A stretch of 64,000 bases of DNA from contig KN805370.1 in NCBI GenBank assembly GCA_000818945.1, forward strand, positions 198,111 through 262,110, written 5' to 3'. Below are positions 52,301-57,471 of this stretch, piece after piece. Position numbers and translations under genes: made by a program. The notes under the pieces are model-generated. The model made no database searches, was not told the origin of the DNA, and saw only the letters and a list, made by a program, of their open reading frames with translations. Numbering within the stretch: the stretch's first letter is position 1; every line of letters begins with the position of its first letter. The stretch is from Schizochytrium sp. CCTCC M209059 (taxonomy: Eukaryota > Sar > Bigyra > Thraustochytrida > Thraustochytriidae).

Positions 52301-52552
52301 GATTGTGAGCGGTGTTGAGGTCTCCAAGAGTTTTGAGCGAAAGCTTTGCTGCTCTTTGGAGAGTCTGCGGACTCTTGCTTCTGCTGTTTTCCCACCGGTC
52401 TTTTCGGGTTGGATCTGTCGCATATTTTCCAAGTACTCTTCGACTTCTTCATCGTTGGGAACATGGCGTTGTGGCGCTGGAGCAGATCTCACGATACGGC
52501 CCGGTGCGACCTTGTACACGCTCGCGGACACGCGCCGCGTAAGCCCCTGCAT
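40355..52552 (-). CDS. Giant multi-domain membrane-anchored extracellular protein (4065 residues)
   Basis: A single uninterrupted 12.2-kb frame from the ATG at 52552. Modules in order: a cytosolic N-terminus (1-97); about nine hydrophobic segments (98-516), with a Cys-containing loop before the eighth; six Cys-rich NGIQDGDETGIDCGG-type repeats (about 557-925); an acidic/basic linker ending RRRLSLRNRHSRR; a beta-rich Cys region; four tandem lectin-like (LamG/concanavalin-like) repeats of about 155 residues (about 1371-1980), each with a Cys pair; a Pro/Thr-rich stalk of APTD units (about 2154-2461); a jelly-roll-like block; an EGF-like segment (about 2882-2925); two hevein/chitin-binding-like Cys clusters (about 3429-3550); and a PAN/apple-like segment (about 3707-3778). 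An odd number of membrane spans would put the large C-terminal part outside the cell. Likely adhesion, carbohydrate recognition or cell-wall contact (inference). No family name fits the whole. Confidence 0.85.
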   Translation of the reverse strand: MQGLTRRVSASVYKVAPGRIVRSAPAPQRHVPNDEEVEEYLENMRQIQPEKTGGKTAEARVRRLSKEQQSFRSKLLETSTPLTIAREHILKRWTHAYLVLKLALTALLAILLIAFGFLGAKAAEENEVDQFAFKIMTTFGFLILFSSLLGIYGAGRVKRDLLKDDDGMGTPGQQMLEIFFHVSFAFNVMALPIAMAILTDRDAFLNDGAFGDMERYATAGASIILIVSIIMMLAMRRTIQIVTMYEMAHSFLESFSTLLVGVGVIGLLVSFSLLEFGQGLEDDSVNASIVTVLYVFISLCAMLIVLSVLGYGAALIEHIGMLKLHLASMAVLSVCIFAVIIAFASTDVEDIILSNCRGILQIMAEEWWQSVVACEKYGGSAMGAKIEIYDADTGSYTYVSSGVGTSAQCPLLNQTAFAWEYYVAANASSTVFEGCLNEACCQVLANHLLQHITMIVFGSIALFLCCMIAIRADWWLIKNTPPQRATVKLISRRQARMLLGLIAVIIVAFIVTFAVFFNDTTTRIDPQAIADQLALQAFNSSDASTIVGEEIHLCTNGIMDGNETGIDCGGSVALGGCQARCAVGRGCASDSDCISGKCNSTSLICRRETAWEQCNNGVRDGAETGVDCGGGTCRSLLLKMIDAGEIDEADKEADVNFLCALREACSVDSDCASKYCDAGKCASCQDNRKNTDEGDVDCGSPRCIEYYETYPEDSPDMFVANGTSPAADEEGLCLDGRTCTSPSQCSSGVCNEEYGICVSCSNGIQDGDETGIDCGGKVCQRRCAVGEGCRQQYDCRTQRCTSNCSAGFCGDGVCESLFSESDLLNADLPDLASYTAISIDCTDGERSSHETDIDCGGTLCPSIGLTCEDGQSCTSHGDCSSALCYGGVCVSCENGIQDGQETDIDCGGAVCSKRCARDKGCVEDDDCREGYFCWTNETYQYTLEMLAEQNLTDLLDGLELPEGVNTCQRVSNLTSEAQENAALSDGLSLDDCFVPAYEDSGPERAAAQGNESGADEDISDEESQTAEDSEASARRRLSLRNRHSRRLTWGRKSSSGTYLYSFWPYLCKVVSSYTTNDDIRFEVEKLNDASVEVVADNAIVVTRSYGSGTPDIQIYPSSCSVSLADGVTITRTDSVSWLCKWLDLPSIRFVSLDISSTTTLQGSVVDVNGNPIENAYVRFWSSRKGSCTDSDARPQSCDDTACNVFDSVYSSCSKDNADCCTWTEDEDLLVTSCTDGDASTTPLVDSSSDDGSFYVSIPTLDASSEAGGKFRLTYTVTHDEYMPSQGNLVVANLGDSVSLPNIQLTARPLSACSCASFEGSASNSEAKLCKNPVTAACALPGNDNSCASYTDREACDNTITAAPTSAPTAKPTALSLAKGNLVDASLITGSNYNVEFTIQLHAVHSDWRNVLSRGISWNERSPAIWIYPDTPRLHIRFSTSYDFNEGCDPANLLTYDQEYLVRIEVYLNTVEVYIDNVLSCSAALWGTLANTDVPLPLYVSSPDYEAASCTVGNLSFSEITDRPVPSPTPEIPRLTPGTLVDTLSLTRNWQFDMQITVYDTTSSWANVLHFGNDKWSERIWILWLVPGTTRLSVKVNTITSPDSGCESSQALTIGQTYDVYVEVFETRLELHIDGTLSCYRELLDANHASFDENLYVSGPWYTGAPVEVEDLTWSDITDRPTPPPTTIPQLTQGDWSQTVALEANWFLEFRITLFAKTSDWSSVLHLGDENYNRGPGIWFYPGSSRLHVRTSLVDSRNAGCDPAEFLELGREYHVRLEFLGYTLSVYYDETAVCTQTFLSPFHVRGAQRLYISDPWYTPAKATVTDLAFGPLASEATPAPTVALLPSGNKLFDVTLSTSWQLNFDLVVHQKRTVIAELIHVGNNAQERGPVVGLMPYSSALQIRISTTEFWNDGCNTKRELELGRSYAVQVQLYAQEFFVKVDGVTLCRVSLSAPMIDFGSLPVWSASSWATPAYAQVSNVNFQNTPCDVCDEATIRVRCDNYFRFRQYEMVDGDYALVTTEHAPGVYDFQDWRQTWTRTVSVTPDTRFEFECYDVGVVGGFAATVETCGETFGTDENVVYSSGNRPFEFFVDPDKTDASDTSLVYIALGQGRWGSTSYGTAPLVDSSVMWVWNQEIWNTMTFGFNMGCQLPLTLAPTLAPTDPTAEPTQSPTLQPSTSPTTNPTQSPTRMPTLTPTLAPTDAPTTSPTPAPTPAPTRFPTSAPTDAPSDAPTASPTQSPTPPTPAPTDSPSAFPTRAPTPPTSGPTLAPTKSPTDAPTDAPTDAPTDAPTDAPTDAPTDAPTDAPTKAPTDAPTRAPTNAPTDAPTDAPTDVPTSFPTDAPTAFPTDAPTDAPTDAPTDAPTNAPTGFPTDSPTDAPTDAPTKSPTLAPTPPTVAPTLSPSLSPTMAPTPPTMAPTDAPTRSPTDVPTARPTSSPTESPTLSPTLTPTQRPTAAPTLAPTAFPTPACGGTNPRLYVVAHFNDGADSRGYVQSSSGVEVVPSLHANASAGTVYMDLSSTGSGNDYSEYVLSLDAMEILSVGRYDHFLLKMSTACKAEEDAALCASQTAAPVQIFLHDSTHGRFELFKGVVGASNEVDVQLGDINPVLVANVDQVVIRTNHTVGTTTHVILDQISLWGCTTQKPTLQPTLAPTFAPVDWTIEPFTEIVINIVSIDWITKLIEVIEGKVQEASETATGWTDFAFVNQFTAKWTESFDLEVDSIGDCLYDQEVMESTLALARCGSLVSSSNSSCEATLSVDGDIISVRIDLYIGSVRDAYLLDRRQTAPTYDTATSTFLTTLQSSVEGCWAAYASIEGPDDLEVTGTLVFEVSVQDHVNTGDESTSAQNVGKELEDALGGDALENDQELMKDLPNAVNITVERCPASRLCSGNGVCCDAASQYTIDCSEEEFGKCICNDPWTGFDCSIYDPELTPTVAPTDAKCIPRESFGGEGASAAMLALCAAEGACQSNPLMCEYWKSIDYASAGITACEDGSWFEVFHQFDCRVTFNLGRTIINSLFDLRKMWRYDIGAETYLYYKYTSASLPENYSAYDLMLNEWSSMDGKHLINANFSLFASEVDAANGTNPWQWSNYDDAVGFPRDARPIALQSNFDSTNQTWSAYVTSFYNKWAKAHCTVSQHKTPVKEFSFSLCIPESESALASAVSSTSSAETSSESVTTYTVSGTIQDIQTGGGAEARVRLYRGRVAAWEGVTPLENVAATFLTTSVAADVGSDELARFTSCLSAMENDTATASDSTEDSVYIQSSTFQFDGLAAGTYTVVISYESGLVGSTVLGAGAFTSRVDTIEVVDADVSLSFDIARSLPSNAILVVFESKMLGLDAVVEFSAAANTIEGDSEVTTCVVSAKLLADGACSCGSAHLVRADSVLQDNGKATTVIYFSELYQTQYKLYLSRTDPVGTSAYKKHRDDGRCGPTYPLSSGEAARCPPVAVTWGDGIKALRPCCHILSGQCGSGDTFCGTRWSIDYRMFLDDAWMTQYRDDLLCNRPEQLYSSDGADDILAKCPEDAPCCSPQGKCGSLSYHCDSARSIDYREFYEEALAANETSQDAVEESETVISVYTASGLAESYTLPDPFVQLNYFDGHEYTAEEATASSTYMRAFCIDATATSPQLYEYPAPRYFEFKGQMLGMSSSCPAESDCKFTRITGMQAAFEREDGTYVPALSGIYLRRYEEQGGFKAYVGAYVDHDVTCRAAVTDPSDGVSRWYISVSPEDWDPASCIELCEEDDDCQVVATRQWIDSTTQEYKYRCTFHKNIHLCNGLHTVSTASSSYMYMVYRRRSSLAASGVWYSQLSSMFNDADDQVHLYRDETSNTWYMDNDLVPGNGHFALAVSSEDSEIPPSSPWRYVTSFAEKSTSAHTGSVSVLAFEEDCLVGGNFPTLNSTAKNAGCECSSASSSYNCYGFTCSTMRLRIEGTDICLEGDASLRALMSNKCELGEIGQAFLFDTVSQQLEVRATNASDGTTVHYVVSEGVALTKVTSSSVEVEDALSFDLTEEGYICLAQGTRKYSSYVEAEEDQEDQSCIFLASAPGDLPLLVDYSRRSEWSVFVVV
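45170..46095 (-). repeat. 12-bp coding minisatellite (Pro/Thr/Ala/Asp stalk)
   Basis: About 77 units of a 12-bp motif encoding APTD, SPTx and variants, inside the giant gene. The central part (about 45480-45740) is most homogeneous. The antisense strand stays open and reads GASV repeats; that frame is a shadow. Confidence 0.93.
46610..48450 (-). repeat. Four tandem lectin-like domain repeats within the giant gene
   Basis: Four copies of about 460 bp. Each has a start such as LxxGxLVDxxSLTxNW, a DWxNVLHxG block, a middle GCxxxxxLxxGxxYxVxVE block, a VYIDxxxxC block and a DPWYTPA-like block, joined by DITDRPTPPPT-type linkers. Diverged at both DNA and protein level, so an old internal duplication. 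Confidence 0.8.
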
Positions 52553-53948
52553 CGTTTTTCAAGCTGCGTCTCGGGCCTTGCTCCGCTACTTTGCTTTCTG
52601 ATCTACAAAGTGGCGGTAAGACACCAAAGCGTGGGTTCTCACGCCCGGCCGCCCAATTGAAGGCCCGCCCAGCTTCGTTTGCTCAATCCTATCTGGTCTG
52701 GGCACCTGCCGACAGACGAGGAGGTTGCGTAGCCCTGCCAGGGCGACGCAGGTCTGCGTCGCCCGTCTTCAAGTTGGTTTATGTTGGGGCGGGACACCGG
52801 AGACGAACTTCTGTTGCGCCTGCTGGCTGGGCGGCTCGCAGCCCTCCCTCTCTGCCAACTGCGCCTTTGTTGGGGGGGGGGGCTCCTTCTCAGAGCCACG
52901 GCCTTGGCATCAATTGACAATGAGCTGGAGGTGCCCGTCCTCCAAAGTTGACTTGTGCTCCGATCCGGCGGGCCTCGAGCCCAACGTCTCGCAACTGAAA
53001 AAGGGTTGCGCAGCCCAGTGTGACCCCCTAGCTATTTATGGACATATATTTATGGGAGAATTTTTCTACTGGAATTATAATATAGAGGTACCCCCAGCAG
53101 GGATGATGTTACCGTTACGGGACGTCAGCGACGTGGCACTGGATTGCGCTTGTACTATGAATAAGTTCTGACGATGGCGCTCAGCTGCTGCTATGTCTAA
53201 TGATGGCGATAATAGCAAGCAAGCGCTCATGCTACAGGCACGCAAGCCTTTTTGAAGACTGCAGGCGAGAACGTTGGGTTGCCTCGTGGCTGCGGCGTGG
53301 TAGCTCACTGGTATAATAACGTTCACCAGAGCGCGTGACAAAAAGTAACTCGCGCTACGCGCCACATTGAGACCCACTGGCAGTCAGCCAAGCAGCTGAC
53401 CGAAGTCACGGTCAAAGTGAAGCAAAAGAAAGCAAAGCAAACAAAGCAAACCAGAGCAAACCAGAGCAAACCAGAGCAAACCAAAGCAAACCAAAGCAAA
53501 CCAAAGCAAACCAAAGCAAACCAAAGGAAGGGAAAGGAGAAAGGAAAGGAAAGCAAAGCAAAGGAAAGCAAAGCAAAGCAACGCGAAACAAAGCGCTCGC
53601 ACGTATTCCGCTCGTGAGAGCAATCGCGCACTTGGCGCAGAACGAGAAGTCAGGCGCGCGAGAGCGAATCGGGCGCATTGAACGGGTCGCGCGCGCGTGC
53701 TCTTCGCCATTGCGCGCGTTCGTATTGTCGAGCAAGACGTACTCCGAGCGAGCGAACGAACGAGCTGGTTAGTCGATTGGGAACGTTGAGACCCTCGCTT
53801 AGCACTCACTGGCAGAACCACACAGCGGACGGACGAGACCCCGTCCGCCGAGGCGGGCGTCCGATAGCGTGAGGTCGTGGAGACGAGGAAAGGTAGAGAG
53901 GCCGAGTCATCCAACTCGCGTGCGTACGCGAGCGCGAAGCTTGACGCA
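52553..53948. promoter_or_regulatory. Divergent upstream region of the giant surface gene and the 867-codon membrane gene
   Basis: 1.4 kb between outward-facing ATGs. Contains a G-run (52872-52881), an AT-rich pocket with TATTTATGG and ATATTTATGG (about 53031-53057), GACGTCAGCGACGTGGC (about 53121-53137, CRE-like core), a CCARAGCAAA 10-bp repeat (53451-53530) and AAAGGA/AAAGCA purine units to about 53590. The downstream gene's frame is open from 53877 but begins with GTG. Confidence 0.5.
53451..53530. repeat. 10-bp minisatellite CCARAGCAAA
   Basis: Eight head-to-tail 10-bp units: three CCAGAGCAAA, four CCAAAGCAAA and one degenerate. They are flanked by further purine-rich AAAGC/AAAGG repeats. 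Confidence 0.93.
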
Positions 53949-56552
53949 ATGAAGAAGGTCGCCCCCGACAATGACGAAGAGGTCGTCGATGATGGCGACG
54001 ACGACGAGGAGGAGGAGGAGGAGGAGGCCAACAATGGCGGCAAAGACGGAGGTGCGGACGGACCTGGCGCGGGAAGCAATGCCATCGCCGCTGGACTCGG
54101 CCTAGATATCGACAGCGACGACGATGATGACGACAGCGACAGCGCCGGGTCGGCGTCCAACACTGGGCTCACAGAAACGCAGAACCGATTGCTGTACATG
54201 ATTAGCCTGTACTCGCACGCTGCGCGCAGTGAAGAAGAAAAGGAAGAGTGGATTCGCAAGCAAGCGGTGCAGGTGCTCATTTACGAGGGTATTGTCTTGC
54301 AGGTCTTTGACTATGACTACGCGCCTTCGAGCGAGCTGATTGGTCTCCGAAGGGCATACTTTAATGTTTCGCAGGAAGGCAAATCAGACCTGGACTTTTT
54401 GCGCGAGGAGGAGCTCTTGAACGGCTTGAAATTGAGCAGCAAGGAATACCAACCAGTGACATGCTTTCAAGTGAGTGAAAAGGGCGAGGAGATTTTGAAA
54501 AAACTGGGAAAGCATGACCGCGAAGCCGTGCATGAGATGGTCTTTGCACCAGGAACTCGCGAGCTGCTCAAGGTGAGCTGGCGCGAAGAAGAGGCCGCAT
54601 TTTACCTCTCGAGTGCGTCTGGGTACACTCGCAAAAGCACGGTCATGAACACTGAGGACGTCTCGTACGTGAGCAGCGCATACATTCCTCAGTGCCTGCG
54701 ACACGGGGGGCGCCCAACGCTGAGCAACGCCCACCGAGCGCATGAATGCGGACAAGGCGACAACGCCATTCGAGACGAGCTGGACGAGGTGATCACGCTG
54801 AATTCGGTTTCCGTAATTGTGAGCGAGTACATTCCCTTCGGTACGAACAATATCGTACAGCTAAACAACAACATTGGAAGCACGGAGCGCGTGCAGGGCG
54901 GTTTCTTCACCGCCAGCGTTGACTCGGATACCTCGGGCACCAAGCTAGAGCTCTCACCGGGCCTGACGAGCATCAGCATTCTCGATTACACCCTTGCCGA
55001 CCACGTCAACTTTGAAGCGAACATTCATTATCCCAACGAGGACGGCGTCGTTCAGGTGGAGACCTTTGGTGTCTCGGTGAACAGCGACGGCACCCTCTTT
55101 TACGGTATGCAGGTGGAGGCCGTGATGGATCGGATCAAGGACAATATTAGTCTTGATCATCTTGCGCGACTCCTCGTCGACGTGCACATGGACAGCAGCA
55201 AGATTATCGATTCAGTGATCTCACAACACCAGCGCAAGCTCATGCAGCTTGTGTACAACAACTTTGCCGAGTATCGTGACAAGGTGAACCTGATTGTCGC
55301 CAACGAAATCACTCCACATCTTACGGCAGAAGAGTTTATGGACCAAGGCGAGTACGAGAACGAGCTAAAACAGGTCCTCGGTGACACGCGGGCTGCTTAC
55401 GACATTAGCGAACACGACGCACTCGTGTTTGGTGCGCACGGTCTCTTGGTCGCGGGCCCGAACTCGCGACACCACGAGCCGCTCTTGTGCGCCTATCTCC
55501 AGTTCCAAAGCACAGACCTCTTTTTGCAGAACTTTTTCAACCGTCTCTACATGCTTTTAGACGAAATGAAGGAGCTCCGTCAGCATATCGATACTGCAGA
55601 TACGGACCCACGCGCGTATGCATGGTGTCTCAAGGAGCACACCAAGTTGACGGAGCAGGTCATCCTGCTCGAGGAGATTCTTGGATTCATCAGAGAATCG
55701 CTTGAGGAGGTTGTCGTTCCTCCGCAGCCTCCGGAGCAAAGTGGACGCTCACTTTATGAGCGACTCCAGGTTGCGGACATGAAGGACCAGCTCGTCCGCA
55801 GGGCCTCGGATCTGGTCAAGTCTGTCAATGCCACGCGACGGCATCTTGAGCTGCTCTCGCACATGGTGGAGACCTTGCGAGAGCGCAAGAGCATGAACAT
55901 CAACGACGGCTCCCGCGAGTACACGCGGCAGCTCTGCAATTTGCAAGTGCACAACGAAAAGTCGAGCAAGTCGCTCGAAATTGTCCAGCTCGTGCTTGCG
56001 GGAACCCTTGCCTTCAACACCCTTGACAGGCTTACGGGACAGTGGTCTGTGGTCAACACAGACTGGATGCGTTCGATTGTGGAGCCGCTCATGAAAAACA
56101 CGCCATTTCTATGGTTCATTGTCAACATTGTTCTCTTTGCCAGCTTTATGATGGCCTGCAAGCGCGCTTTTAACACGGTCACCCACAATGCGCAGGGACT
56201 TATCACATTGCGCGAGGTTGTCAATCGCAAGCTCGACATGCAGAACTTTAACAAATATCTGCAACGAAAAGGCGCCAACATCACCACCGAGGAGCGAATT
56301 GTCACGCAGGAGGCGAACGAGATGGTCGCTGTGTCCTGGGTCGAGCCAGACCGCAAGCTCTGGGGCTATTACGCGCCCCGCATTACGCTGCACTACGACC
56401 TCAAGACCGAATTTCTGCATACGATTGAGCTCCAATACAATCGTAGGCTTGCCAAGCGAAACCTTGCCTTCAATGCTGAGGAACTCCGTGACAGGCTGCA
56501 AGAAGACATGAAGGAGGCCGCAATCTTTAAGCGCGGCTCCAAGAGCAAGTAG
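53949..56552 (+). CDS. Membrane protein of unknown function with CorA-like helical/two-TM C-terminal layout
   Basis: 867 residues from the ATG at 53949; a GTG opens the frame 24 codons earlier. Residues about 9-65 are Asp/Glu-rich. A conserved-looking block follows (about 95-180: LLYMISLYSHAARSEEEKEE, RRAYFNVSQEG, LDFLREEELLNGLKL), then a beta-rich middle with a Cys/His cluster near 248-265, then long helices (about 540-675, YERLQVADMKDQLVRRASDL) leading to two hydrophobic segments, VQLVLAGTLAFNTLDRL (about 678-694) and FLWFIVNIVLFASFMMA (about 719-735). A 120-residue basic tail ends in GSKSK. Long helix plus two close membrane spans resembles CorA/Mrs2 transporters, but no GMN motif is present, so transport is unproven. 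I know of similar unannotated proteins in stramenopiles but cannot name a family. Confidence 0.8.
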   Translation: MKKVAPDNDEEVVDDGDDDEEEEEEEANNGGKDGGADGPGAGSNAIAAGLGLDIDSDDDDDDSDSAGSASNTGLTETQNRLLYMISLYSHAARSEEEKEEWIRKQAVQVLIYEGIVLQVFDYDYAPSSELIGLRRAYFNVSQEGKSDLDFLREEELLNGLKLSSKEYQPVTCFQVSEKGEEILKKLGKHDREAVHEMVFAPGTRELLKVSWREEEAAFYLSSASGYTRKSTVMNTEDVSYVSSAYIPQCLRHGGRPTLSNAHRAHECGQGDNAIRDELDEVITLNSVSVIVSEYIPFGTNNIVQLNNNIGSTERVQGGFFTASVDSDTSGTKLELSPGLTSISILDYTLADHVNFEANIHYPNEDGVVQVETFGVSVNSDGTLFYGMQVEAVMDRIKDNISLDHLARLLVDVHMDSSKIIDSVISQHQRKLMQLVYNNFAEYRDKVNLIVANEITPHLTAEEFMDQGEYENELKQVLGDTRAAYDISEHDALVFGAHGLLVAGPNSRHHEPLLCAYLQFQSTDLFLQNFFNRLYMLLDEMKELRQHIDTADTDPRAYAWCLKEHTKLTEQVILLEEILGFIRESLEEVVVPPQPPEQSGRSLYERLQVADMKDQLVRRASDLVKSVNATRRHLELLSHMVETLRERKSMNINDGSREYTRQLCNLQVHNEKSSKSLEIVQLVLAGTLAFNTLDRLTGQWSVVNTDWMRSIVEPLMKNTPFLWFIVNIVLFASFMMACKRAFNTVTHNAQGLITLREVVNRKLDMQNFNKYLQRKGANITTEERIVTQEANEMVAVSWVEPDRKLWGYYAPRITLHYDLKTEFLHTIELQYNRRLAKRNLAFNAEELRDRLQEDMKEAAIFKRGSKSK

Positions 56553-57471
56553 ATAATAGGCCCAACATGAAGTCAACATAACCTCTGTGTGTGTGAGTGC
56601 GTTCTTTCTCTTTGCGCGTGAGCATGTGCGTGTGTTTAAAAGTCCTCTCCTCCGACCATCATCAGAAGAACAAAATAAACTTATGGATCACGAACAGCGC
56701 TCTCTTTTTTCTTGTCTCGCCTCTCGTTGCAGATTTTTTTCTTTCTCCAATACCCCCAGGACTGAGGAGGAGACACGGCCCTTCCTTCGCGACATCTCTT
56801 TCACATGCATGTGCTCTGGGATTGGTGCAAAATTGACTCGCCACCCGTCGCTCTCAAGTTTGCGGCCGCGGTTTTTATTCACTAGGTTTCTTATTGAGAC
56901 CGTCCCTTCGAGTCAGAGTCATCCTCTCTGCCATTGTTCCCCAACCAAATTAAGATCGTGTCGTCTTGCACCGCCAGAATCCATCGTGTTTCGCGGTGAG
57001 TTTTCCTTGAGATCGTCCAAGTAGTGTGTATCACGATTCTAGCATTCATGCAATGCGGGCTGAGCTCCTGATCCATTTGAGCCTATTGGAAGAGACCTAC
57101 GCGCGACAGTGACACAAGCAATCGCAAAAAGGGATCCCGGCTCCTGCACCACGTGCGGCGTCCGCACGCGTGCGCCAGGACGCGAGCGAGAGAGGGCCGA
57201 AGTCAGACAGCGCTCGGGGGCATAGACCTCCCGAGCGCGAAGGCAAGACCGCCTTGTCTGGCGCGAGAAGGAAGACGCGCATCCTTGGGGCATCTTCCCC
57301 TCTCGCTCACGCTCTCGCTCTCGTTCACGTTCTCGCTCTCAGTCACACTCTCACTCCCGCTTTCGCTCTCACAGCAGACGAAGGATTAGCTGCGGCACGC
57401 GTGAGTGGCACTGACTGCGAGCGGCGCCGCTTCTGCAGCAGTCACCTATCGTTCGTTGGTTGCAGCGAGAG
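56553..57471. other. Intergenic region upstream of the E2 gene
   Basis: Holds the 3' flank of the membrane gene (GTGTGTGT near 56585, AATAAA at about 56674) and the promoter of the E2 gene, with CTCTCGCTCACG-type hexamer repeats at about 57299-57372. The E2 frame begins at a TTG (57460), with its first ATG at 57472. No other coding signal. Confidence 0.55.
57299..57372. repeat. CTCTCGCTCTCGTTCACG hexamer-type repeat
   Basis: Irregular tandem of CTCTCG, CTCACG, TTCACG and CTCTCA hexamers, about 100 bp upstream of the E2 start codon. Confidence 0.8.

Noticed and set aside
53300..53390. tRNA-like stretch (TGGTAGCTCACTGGT resembling an A box)
   Set aside because: The D-stem does not close, no B box (GGTTCRANYCC) follows, and there is no acceptor pairing.
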